From contig URTD01000047.1 in NCBI GenBank assembly GCA_900550735.1, positions 1 through 11,709 on the forward strand: 11,709 nt of DNA, given 5' to 3'. The position numbers and the translations under genes are program-made. How positions within the stretch are numbered: position 1 is the first letter of the stretch; every line of letters begins with the position of its first letter. The notes under the pieces are model-generated. The model was not told where the DNA came from, ran no database searches, and saw only the letters and a list, made by a program, of their open reading frames with translations. Source of the stretch: an uncultured Collinsella sp. Its GTDB lineage: Bacteria; Actinomycetota; Coriobacteriia; Coriobacteriales; Coriobacteriaceae. Below are positions 6,372 through 11,709 of this stretch, piece by piece.

Positions 6372-8438
6372 TCGAACCGAAGAATCGCCCGAGGCCGAAG
6401 AGGTATCGGGCTCGTCATAAATCACGCCGAGCACGTCGCGCACGACATGCATCGCGGTATCTGAGCCACCGCCGCCCTGCTCCAGGACGGTAGCGATGAC
6501 ATACTTGGGGTCATCGGCCGGTGCATAGGCGCAGAACCACGCGTATTCATCCTCGCCACTTTTCTCGCCCGTGCCCGACTTGCCGTATACCTGCGGCGTC
6601 AGGGTGCCAAAGTGAGCCGCCAGGGACGTCGATGCCGTGTAAATCACGTCGTGCATGCCGTTGCGAACAAGAGCCAAATCCGAATCGCTGTTGATCTTGG
6701 CCTCCAGGCGCTTCTTTTTGCCCTTGCCGTTGTACTTATAGGCATCGCCGTCGCCATCGCGCGACACGGCAGACAAAAACACGTGAGGCACGTACTGTTT
6801 GCCGCCGTTGGCAAGACCCATATAGGCACACGCCATCTGCAGGGGCGTCACCAGGATGTCGCCCTGACCGATGGCAATGTTGGTCATATCGCCGGCATTC
6901 CACTTGCGGTCCTCGGCAGATGCGTCGGTGAAGTACGACTCTTTCCACTCGGCATCGGGAATACGGCCCGCGCCCTCACTCGGCAGATCGATACCGCAGG
7001 TCTTGCCTAGACCCCAGCGACGAAAGACCTCCTGCAGACCCTCGGGATGTTGCTCGTCATAAAAGAACGCCTTGCCCATGTCATAGAAGACAGGGTCGCA
7101 CGAGTTGGCGATTCCCGACTGCAGCGTCATGGTGCCGTGGCCGGAATGCAGCCAGCAGTACTTGCCCCACGACTTGCCCAGACCCGTCCAATAACCCGTG
7201 CAGTTGGTCGTCTGCCCCGACGTGTAGGTTCCAAACTCAAGACCGGCCAGCGCCGAGAGCGGCTTGATGGTCGAGTCCGACATGTACTGTCCGCTAATGG
7301 CGCGGTTGAGCAGCGGGTGCGAACCCTTGTCATCATTGAGCTCGGTCCACACGTCATTTGAGACGCCGCCGATAAAGACGGACGGATCGAACTTGGGCTG
7401 GCTCGCCATGCCCAGGATCTCGCCATTGTTGGGATCGAGACACACCACAGCGCCGTTGCCGGCATTGCTGTAGCCAGTGGTCTTGGCAAGCTCGATAGCG
7501 CTCGCCAGTGCCGTCTCACAGGCCTGTTGGATCTTAAGGTCGAGCGTGAGCTTAATGTCGGAGCCGGCCTTCGCGGGCACGGCGCCGGCCTGACCGGTCA
7601 CATTGCCCGAGGCATCGACCTTGACGGTCTGCTCGCCACGAATACCCTGCAGCAGGTTTTCGTAGTAGCTCTCAACGCCCGCCTGGCCCACGATATCGCC
7701 CGACTGGTACGTAATCTTGCCAGCAGAAGCATCATCATCGCCAGAGGTTTTCTTATTCTGGGCCTCGAGCTGCTCGGAGGTAATGGTGCCGGTATAGCCC
7801 AAGATATGGCATGCCGTCTCGCCGTATGGATACTGGCGTTCGGTACGCTCGGCAATCTTGACGCCCGGGAACTCGCCGGCGTGTTCCTTGATATAGGCAA
7901 CCGTGGAGCGACGGACGTCCGTCGCGATGGTATGCAGGCTCTGAGCGCCCTCTGTATTGTCCTGAATATTGCGAAGGACCGCCACATAAGGCATTCCAAG
8001 CACGTTGGCAAGATGGCGAACCAGAACCTCATCCTCGGCAAGGTCGCGGTAGGCCACGACAGCAAGTGAGGGACGGTTCTGGACAAGCGCCACGCCATTG
8101 CGGTCGAGGATGCGGCCGCGCACAGCGGGTGTGGTAACGGTGCGAGTCTGATTACTATTGGCCTGCTTCTCGTAATAGTCCGACGAGACCATCTGCATGC
8201 CCCACAGCTTGACGGCAAGTGCCGCAAACATCGCGCCCACACCCGTGGTGAGGATGGAAAAGCGGCCCTTAAAGGCGGTCTCCGCGGTATTGCCCTCGCC
8301 CTCGGTGGCGCGCGGGGCCGTTCCATGCTGCGTATCGTAGGTAAAACGGGAATCGCCACGACGCATGATGACCAACGCGACCACGATGGCCACAACCAGC
8401 ACGATACCGGCGATAATAACCGTCATCTGGGAAGACAT
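6369..8438 (-). CDS. mrdA: Peptidoglycan D,D-transpeptidase PBP2 (class B PBP)
   Basis: This is the elongation-specific transpeptidase that cross-links glycan strands made by RodA. The 689-residue protein has the class B layout: a pedestal domain ('RGRILDRNGVALVQNRP', about 107-123) and a C-terminal penicillin-binding domain. The catalytic serine is S389 in S389-T-I-K392, the second motif is S446-C-D448 and the third is K620-S-G-T623. The approach to the serine reads 'YMSDSTIKP' where family members usually show 'YPPGST-KP'. Two hydrophobic segments occur near the N-terminus, at ~6-25 and ~60-82; PBP2 normally has only one. The start is ATG 8438-8436 with GGGGAGG 7 bases upstream, so the first segment is translated. 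A Gly/Asp/Lys-rich insert ('DGDGDAYKYNGKGKKKR') lies at ~561-577. It sits between mreD and rodA with gaps of 13 and 9 bases. Confidence 0.96.
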   Translation of the reverse strand: MSSQMTVIIAGIVLVVAIVVALVIMRRGDSRFTYDTQHGTAPRATEGEGNTAETAFKGRFSILTTGVGAMFAALAVKLWGMQMVSSDYYEKQANSNQTRTVTTPAVRGRILDRNGVALVQNRPSLAVVAYRDLAEDEVLVRHLANVLGMPYVAVLRNIQDNTEGAQSLHTIATDVRRSTVAYIKEHAGEFPGVKIAERTERQYPYGETACHILGYTGTITSEQLEAQNKKTSGDDDASAGKITYQSGDIVGQAGVESYYENLLQGIRGEQTVKVDASGNVTGQAGAVPAKAGSDIKLTLDLKIQQACETALASAIELAKTTGYSNAGNGAVVCLDPNNGEILGMASQPKFDPSVFIGGVSNDVWTELNDDKGSHPLLNRAISGQYMSDSTIKPLSALAGLEFGTYTSGQTTNCTGYWTGLGKSWGKYCWLHSGHGTMTLQSGIANSCDPVFYDMGKAFFYDEQHPEGLQEVFRRWGLGKTCGIDLPSEGAGRIPDAEWKESYFTDASAEDRKWNAGDMTNIAIGQGDILVTPLQMACAYMGLANGGKQYVPHVFLSAVSRDGDGDAYKYNGKGKKKRLEAKINSDSDLALVRNGMHDVIYTASTSLAAHFGTLTPQVYGKSGTGEKSGEDEYAWFCAYAPADDPKYVIATVLEQGGGGSDTAMHVVRDVLGVIYDEPDTSSASGDSSVR

Positions 8439-8445
8439 CTACGGG

Positions 8446-8454
8446 CCTCCCCTA
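8446..8454 (-). promoter_or_regulatory. Shine-Dalgarno fused to the mreD stop codon (mrdA start)
   Basis: TAGGGGAGG contains the mreD TAG stop (8454-8452) and a strong GGGGAGG site. The mrdA ATG follows after 7 bases. This strong, well-spaced site is the main reason to accept the long PBP2 N-terminus with its extra membrane segment. Confidence 0.7.
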
Positions 8455-9018
8455 TTTGAGCTTACGGGTCTTGGGCTTAAAGCGCATACCCGTCTGGCGT
8501 CCGCCACGTGCGGAGAATCCATAGCCGGACTGCGGCACGACGCCGGACATCAAAAACGGAATGGCAACCAGACCCGTCAGGATCGAGGACGGCAGCGCAT
8601 GGCCGAAGATCGCCACGACAAAGCTCGTCTCCAAACCCATAAACAGCAAGACGATGCTGTAGATCACATTAATGACGAGCGCGAAGGCGCCCACAGTGAC
8701 GCCGCGCGCACTCGGGGTACCGCCCGTCTGACCGACGGCGCTGTGCACCAGGGCAAAAGAACCCACGGTCAGCAGGAGCGACATAACGCCCACCGGCACG
8801 GCAGCGGACAGGTCATAGAACAAGCCGCTGCAAAAACCGCACACGACGGCACGGGTCGGGTCGCCCGAGAACACGCTTAGGCACACCAGGATAATCATGA
8901 AGTTGACGCGACCGCCCGCAATGGAGATCTGCGGTGCCAGGCCTGCCTGCAGCAGCACGCACACGATGGCGGCGATTACAAACGTACGGGAGCTCATCCC
9001 CTGCTCGTGTAGATCCAT
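8452..9018 (-). CDS. mreD: Rod shape-determining membrane protein MreD
   Basis: MreD is a small integral membrane protein of the elongasome that binds MreC and links MreB filaments to PBP2/RodA. The ~188-residue product is mostly hydrophobic, with about five or six segments (for example 'TFVIAAIVCVLLQAGLA', 'NFMIILVCLSVFSG', 'VGVMSLLLTVGSFALV', 'VVAIFGHALPSSILTG') and a basic tail 'RFKPKTRKLK'. Sequence conservation in MreD is low, so the call rests on size, topology and position directly after mreC and before mrdA. I choose the second ATG (9018-9016), because AGGGGG lies 7 bases upstream of it; the ATG at 9024 is only 1 base from the same site. A third in-frame ATG ('GMSSRTF') is also possible. 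The stop TAG is part of the mrdA ribosome-binding site. Confidence 0.9.
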   Translation of the reverse strand: MDLHEQGMSSRTFVIAAIVCVLLQAGLAPQISIAGGRVNFMIILVCLSVFSGDPTRAVVCGFCSGLFYDLSAAVPVGVMSLLLTVGSFALVHSAVGQTGGTPSARGVTVGAFALVINVIYSIVLLFMGLETSFVVAIFGHALPSSILTGLVAIPFLMSGVVPQSGYGFSARGGRQTGMRFKPKTRKLK

Positions 9019-9025
9019 GGACATG

Positions 9026-9032
9026 CCCCCTA
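9026..9032 (-). promoter_or_regulatory. Shine-Dalgarno fused to the mreC stop codon (mreD start)
   Basis: TAGGGGG contains the mreC TAG stop (9032-9030) and a G-rich ribosome-binding site 7 bases before the ATG at 9018. It favours that start over the ATG at 9024, which would have a 1-base spacer. Confidence 0.6.
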
Positions 9033-10028
9033 TTCGCTCGAGCCGGAATCGGTCGTCTCGGACGCGTCGGAACTGTCATCCGAACTCTCGTCCTTCGTCT
9101 TGGTCGCAGCGTCGCGCGACGTTCCCTGCGGCGTGCTATTAGCGGTGCTCACGTCCTCATCCGAAGCCGACTGTTCGTCGGTCAGCGAGGTGATGACCAG
9201 CACTTCCTCGTTGTTCTCGGCCGTGGTCTGAGCGCGCACCACAATGGTGTAGTACACGTCGTTTGCCGACTTCTCAACCGACGAGACGGTGCCGAGCGGT
9301 AGACCCTTGGGGAATACACCGCCAATGCCCGAGGTCACGATGATGTCGCCAACCTTAACATCGGAGTCGACGCTCACGTACTCAAGACGCAGCGTGCCGT
9401 CAGCCTGACCCTGCAGCATGCCCTGGGCGCGCGTGTCCTGTACCATGGCGGACACACCCGAGTTCTCGTCGCCAATAAGGCGCACGGTAGAGGTCTTGGC
9501 CGATACCTCGATAATCTGACCGATAACACCGGCAGAACTCGTCACGGGCATGTTGATGGTAAGGCCGTCGGCAGAGCCCTTGTCGATGGTTACGGTCGAG
9601 GTCCAGGCATCGCCCGAGGCACCAACGATACGAGCAGCGGTCGATTTGAGGTTGTAGGTCGACTGCAGGCCGACCAGCCCCTCCAGACGCTCGGCGGTCT
9701 TTTGAGCCTCGGAGAGCTCAGCAACCTTAGAGGTCAGCTCCTCGTTTTGCTTCTTAAGCTCGTCAAGCGTGTCCTGCGACGCCGTAAGGTTAGAGAACAC
9801 GTTGCCGATCGCATTGAAGGGGGCCGCCACAGCCGAGCCCACAAAGCGCACCGGCGAGGTAATCGTCGTCACGCCCGAACGCACGGCATGAATCGGTCCT
9901 GCCTCGCCCTCGCGGATGTAAAACGTGAGCAGCAACACCGAAATCAGGCTGAAAACAATCAACGGGCGCATACCCGTTGATTGTCGCTTGGTATTCAGAT
10001 TTGTGGAGAAACCCGAAGATCGTGCCAA
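9030..10028 (-). CDS. mreC: Cell shape-determining protein MreC
   Basis: MreC is a bitopic membrane protein whose extracytoplasmic part forms the scaffold that activates PBP2/RodA. In the 332-residue product a short basic N-terminus is followed by a membrane segment (~22-38, 'PLIVFSLISVLLLTFYI'), a coiled-coil-like stretch (~86-118, 'TLDELKKQNEELTSKVAEL') and the beta-domain ('GDAWTSTVTIDKGSADGL' ~139-156, 'RLIGDENSGVSAMV' ~183-196, 'GDIIVTSGIGGVFPKGLPLG' ~227-246). The last ~50 residues are a Ser/Thr/Asp/Glu-rich, probably disordered tail. I accept a TTG start (10028-10026) with AAAAGGTGG 7 bases upstream; the first in-frame ATG (Met20) has no ribosome-binding site and would remove the basic cytoplasmic end. 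Codons ~15-24 form a perfect 12-bp stem-loop, described separately. It follows mreB by 21 bases. Confidence 0.95.
   Translation of the reverse strand: MARSSGFSTNLNTKRQSTGMRPLIVFSLISVLLLTFYIREGEAGPIHAVRSGVTTITSPVRFVGSAVAAPFNAIGNVFSNLTASQDTLDELKKQNEELTSKVAELSEAQKTAERLEGLVGLQSTYNLKSTAARIVGASGDAWTSTVTIDKGSADGLTINMPVTSSAGVIGQIIEVSAKTSTVRLIGDENSGVSAMVQDTRAQGMLQGQADGTLRLEYVSVDSDVKVGDIIVTSGIGGVFPKGLPLGTVSSVEKSANDVYYTIVVRAQTTAENNEEVLVITSLTDEQSASDEDVSTANSTPQGTSRDAATKTKDESSDDSSDASETTDSGSSE
9955..9984 (-). repeat. Perfect 12-bp inverted repeat (stem-loop) within the start of mreC
   Basis: ACAATCAACGGG and CCCGTTGATTGT pair without mismatch around the 6-base loop TATGCG in the minus-strand RNA. The 3' arm runs into TTTT (its last T plus three more bases) and then CAG. 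The element begins about 45 bases downstream of the mreC start codon and its loop contains the ATG codon for Met20. A 12-bp perfect stem with such a short loop is not expected by chance in 11.7 kb (about 0.006 expected by simple counting). Function is unknown; an attenuator or a regulatory RNA structure between mreB and the rest of the operon is conceivable. Confidence 0.75.
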
Positions 10029-10035
10029 ATGGAAT

Positions 10036-10044
10036 CCACCTTTT
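10036..10044 (-). promoter_or_regulatory. Shine-Dalgarno of mreC (decides a TTG start)
   Basis: AAAAGGTGG ends 7 bases before TTG 10028-10026 and lies between the mreB stop (TAA, 10052-10050) and mreC. No comparable site precedes the first in-frame ATG (Met20). Confidence 0.6.
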
Positions 10045-10049
10045 GGAAA

Positions 10050-11093
10050 TTAAGCATTGGTCTGGACGAAGCCGCCATCAAACGCATTGGCCTCGAGCAC
10101 GCGGGCACAGCCGTTAACGACGTTATCGAGCGCCGTGGGGCTGACGTTGACCGAAACACCGGTCTCATCGCGCAGGCGCACGTCGAGACCGCGCAGCAGC
10201 GCGCCGCCACCAGTCAGCAAAATACCGTAGTACATAAGGTCCGAGGCAAGATCGGGAGGCGTAGCGTCGAGTGCGTCCTTGACGGCCTTGGCCATCTCGT
10301 CGAGCGGCTTGTTGAGCGCGCGACGAATCTCCTCGCTCTCGATGCGCACGGTCTTGGGCAGACCGGTGATCACGTCGCGGCCGTTGACCTCGACGTCGAG
10401 CTCGTCCTTGAGCGGCACGGCGGAGCCGACCTTGATCTTGATGTCCTCTGCCGTACGCTCGCCGATGGCCAAGTTGTAGGCATCACGAACGTGCGTGAGG
10501 ATGGCCTGATCGAACTCGTCGCCGGCAATACGGATGGACTGCGAGACGACGATGCCACCCATAGCGATAACGGCAACCTCGGTGGTACCGCCACCGATGT
10601 CGATGACCATGGAGCCGGTGGGTTCCTCGACGGGCAGATCGGCGCCGATAGCGGCAGCCATGGGCTCCTCGATCAGGTAGGCCTGGCGAGCGCCAGCCTG
10701 GATCGTGGCCTCAAAGACAGCACGCTTCTCGACCGACGTGACGCCGGAGGGAACGCAGACGACAACGCGCGGACGCGGGGTCCACGGATAGCGCTTCTCG
10801 GAAGCCTTGTCGATAAAGTAGCGAAGCATAGCCTCGGTAACATCGAAGTCGGCGATGACGCCGTCCTTCAGGGGACGAACGGCCACAATGTTGCCGGGCG
10901 TACGGCCGAGCATGCGCTTTGCCTCGATGCCGACCGCCAGGATGCGCTCGTCGTTCTTGTCGATGGCGACAACAGAGGGCTCGCGAATGACGATGCCCTT
11001 GCCGCGCACGGAGACAAGCGTATTTGCGGTGCCGAGGTCGATGGCAAGATCGCCCGCATAGCTACCGAAGAACATATCCATCAAAGAAAACAA
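10050..11093 (-). CDS. mreB: Rod shape-determining actin-like protein MreB
   Basis: MreB polymerises on the inner face of the membrane and positions the elongasome. The 347-residue product has normal length and the actin-fold nucleotide motifs: phosphate-1 'DLGTANT' (19-25), 'EEPMAAAIGADLPV' (142-155), phosphate-2 'DIGGGTTEVAV' (165-175) and adenosine-site 'LTGGGALLRGL' (293-303). The N-terminus 'MFSLMDMFF' is hydrophobic and could serve as a membrane anchor. The start is probably TTG 11093-11091 with AGGAG 5 bases upstream; the ATG at residue 5 would be about 17 bases from that site, too far. It is the first gene of the mreBCD-mrdA-rodA run, after a 115-base gap that holds a strong hairpin. 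The stop codon is TAA. Only one MreB is seen here; other paralogues could exist elsewhere. Confidence 0.98.
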   Translation of the reverse strand: MFSLMDMFFGSYAGDLAIDLGTANTLVSVRGKGIVIREPSVVAIDKNDERILAVGIEAKRMLGRTPGNIVAVRPLKDGVIADFDVTEAMLRYFIDKASEKRYPWTPRPRVVVCVPSGVTSVEKRAVFEATIQAGARQAYLIEEPMAAAIGADLPVEEPTGSMVIDIGGGTTEVAVIAMGGIVVSQSIRIAGDEFDQAILTHVRDAYNLAIGERTAEDIKIKVGSAVPLKDELDVEVNGRDVITGLPKTVRIESEEIRRALNKPLDEMAKAVKDALDATPPDLASDLMYYGILLTGGGALLRGLDVRLRDETGVSVNVSPTALDNVVNGCARVLEANAFDGGFVQTNA

Positions 11094-11153
11094 CGCAACT
11101 CCTGATGTGTTGGATGATTGCTGGAAAACTACTAGTTCATGATACTAGCGCAA
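11094..11153 (-). promoter_or_regulatory. mreB upstream region, probable but unresolved promoter
   Basis: The 60 bases between the hairpin and the mreB start hold the AGGAG ribosome-binding site (11103-11099) and the small inverted repeat CTAGT-N7-ACTAG (11132-11148). This is the logical place for an mreB operon promoter. The best boxes I can find are poor: TTGCGC and TAGTTT 16 bases apart, each matching consensus at about 3 of 6 positions. I therefore claim only the region and not exact hexamers. Confidence 0.3.
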
Positions 11154-11186
11154 GCCCGGCACCTCACTTGCGGTGAAGCGCCGGGC
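11154..11186 (-). terminator. Strong stem-loop after the upstream membrane protein gene
   Basis: In minus-strand RNA, arms 11186-11173 and 11167-11154 form a 14-bp stem with two G-U wobbles and the loop CGCAA. The opposite strand would have mismatches at the wobble positions, so the structure is shaped for minus-strand RNA. It begins 22 bases after the stop codon of the upstream gene. The following bases (UUGCGCUAGU) contain only a short U-run, so it may be an intrinsic terminator of the weak-tail type seen in GC-rich bacteria, or a leader structure for the mreB operon. Confidence 0.55.
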
Positions 11187-11208
11187 AAAGCTAAATCCCA
11201 TAAGGTCA

Positions 11209-11709
11209 CTACTGGTTGTCAGCAGCCGAGAAATCCATATCAAGCGAGGAAACGGCCCAGCCGATATGGTTGTCGGAGCGCACGAATTTGACGGTGTACT
11301 CCTGCTCGCCGCCCTTGGACAGCGATGCCTTCACCTTGGCGGTCGTCTCGGTCATGGACTGATCCATGCCCTCGACGGACACGGTGGCACCCTGCGGAAT
11401 CGAGGAGATGATCATCGACTTGGCGTCCTCGGACAGGCTCGAGGCCAGGCAAGGCTCGGCCTTTGCGGTGTCACCGTCGCCGGCAGCCTGGAACAGATCG
11501 GTAACGATAGACTCCTGAGACGGGAAGCCAAAGCCGCGCGTGTAGGCAAAGCCCAGACCGCCCGCAGCAATCAAAATGAGCAGAACCAGCACGATGAAGA
11601 CTTTGAGACCCGTGTGGCGATGGCGACGACGGACCTTGGCCTGCTTACGATCCTGACGGTCCTGCTGGACCATCTCGGACTCGGACAGTGTAAAGAAGCC
11701 GGTGTCCGA
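11209..11709 (-). CDS. Membrane-anchored protein of unknown function (5' end outside the window)
   Basis: I do not recognise this gene. The reading frame is open to the window edge: twelve codons ('SDTGFFTLSESE') precede the first ATG (11673-11671), which has no convincing ribosome-binding site. The true start is therefore probably outside the window. After a very basic cytoplasmic stretch ('KQAKVRRRHRH') comes one membrane segment ('VFIVLVLLILIAAGGLGFAY'), then an extracytoplasmic domain of ~105 residues. Its pattern, a helix 'SIVTDLFQAAGDGDTAKAEPCL' broken as 'SIVTDLFQAAG' and 'DGDTAKAEPCL', followed by beta-strands 'TTAKVKASL', 'QEYTVKFV' and 'GWAVSSLDM', resembles small NTF2-like (DUF4878-type) domains. 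That fold is a guess. It is followed by a strong hairpin and then mreB; no functional link to the mre genes can be shown. Confidence 0.75.
   Translation of the reverse strand, partial: SDTGFFTLSESEMVQQDRQDRKQAKVRRRHRHTGLKVFIVLVLLILIAAGGLGFAYTRGFGFPSQESIVTDLFQAAGDGDTAKAEPCLASSLSEDAKSMIISSIPQGATVSVEGMDQSMTETTAKVKASLSKGGEQEYTVKFVRSDNHIGWAVSSLDMDFSAADNQ

Noticed and set aside
9019..9024. First ATG of mreD at 9024
   Set aside because: Only 1 base separates it from the G-rich ribosome-binding site, while ATG 9018 has a normal 7-base spacer; the difference is two residues.
9969..9971. Met20 of mreC as the true start
   Set aside because: No Shine-Dalgarno precedes it and it would sit in the loop of the 12-bp hairpin; the TTG at 10028 has AAAAGGTGG at 7 bases.
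9981..11105. A 374-codon plus-strand open frame antisense to mreB
   Set aside because: It mirrors the codon structure of mreB in a GC-rich genome; its translation is low-complexity Asp/Gly/Leu/Ala-rich with no family motif, and mreB itself is certain.
1..11709. Search by eye for CRISPR repeats, insertion sequences, tRNA, rRNA, toxin-antitoxin or phage defence genes
   Set aside because: No regularly spaced repeats, transposase-like frames, terminal inverted repeats or RNA gene signatures were seen; the window is a compact housekeeping cluster with no gap over 115 bases.

Overview
The window is a GC-rich bacterial chromosome segment in which every gene supported by the sequence lies on the minus strand. 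It therefore reads right to left, from 11709 down to 1. Gene content and order, the protein sequences (Obg with a 'GMPSAGKSS' P-loop, L27 starting 'MAHKK', MreB with 'DLGTANT') and frequent TTG starts suggest an actinobacterial lineage. My best guess is Coriobacteriia (Collinsella-like), inferred from general resemblance and not from a database search.

Layout in transcription order: a membrane-anchored protein of unknown function whose 5' end is outside the window (11709-11209); a 115-base gap with a strong stem-loop; mreB, mreC, mreD, mrdA (PBP2) and rodA, which form the elongasome (lateral-wall peptidoglycan synthesis) operon; a DUF697-like protein; a TIGR03960-type radical SAM protein and its TIGR03936/DUF2344 partner, with a 4-base ATGA overlap; then rplU (L21), rpmA (L27) and the first half of obgE, which leaves the window at base 1 inside its G3 GTPase motif.

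The genes from mreB to DUF2344 are tightly packed (gaps of 9-21 bases or overlap), which implies one polycistronic unit. In four junctions the upstream TAG stop codon is itself part of the next gene's Shine-Dalgarno sequence. A good sigma70-type promoter (TTGACG, 17-base spacer, TGC-TACTAT) overlaps the end of the DUF2344 gene and should give rplU-rpmA independent expression. A hairpin with a U-tract after rpmA ends next to the obgE ribosome-binding site, so obgE may be read mainly by partial read-through.

Functionally this is a growth-rate cluster of cell-shape machinery, ribosomal proteins and a ribosome-assembly GTPase. The order resembles the clostridial mreBCD-pbp-min-rodA-rSAM-DUF2344-rng-rplU-prp-rpmA-obg arrangement, but minCDE, rng and prp (ysxB) are missing. 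I find no mobile element, CRISPR array, tRNA, rRNA or defence system. The most interesting items are a perfect 12-bp stem-loop inside the start of mreC, a second N-terminal membrane segment on PBP2, an apparent nucleotide-site-less GTPase-like domain in the DUF697-like protein, and the uncharacterised radical SAM/DUF2344 pair.
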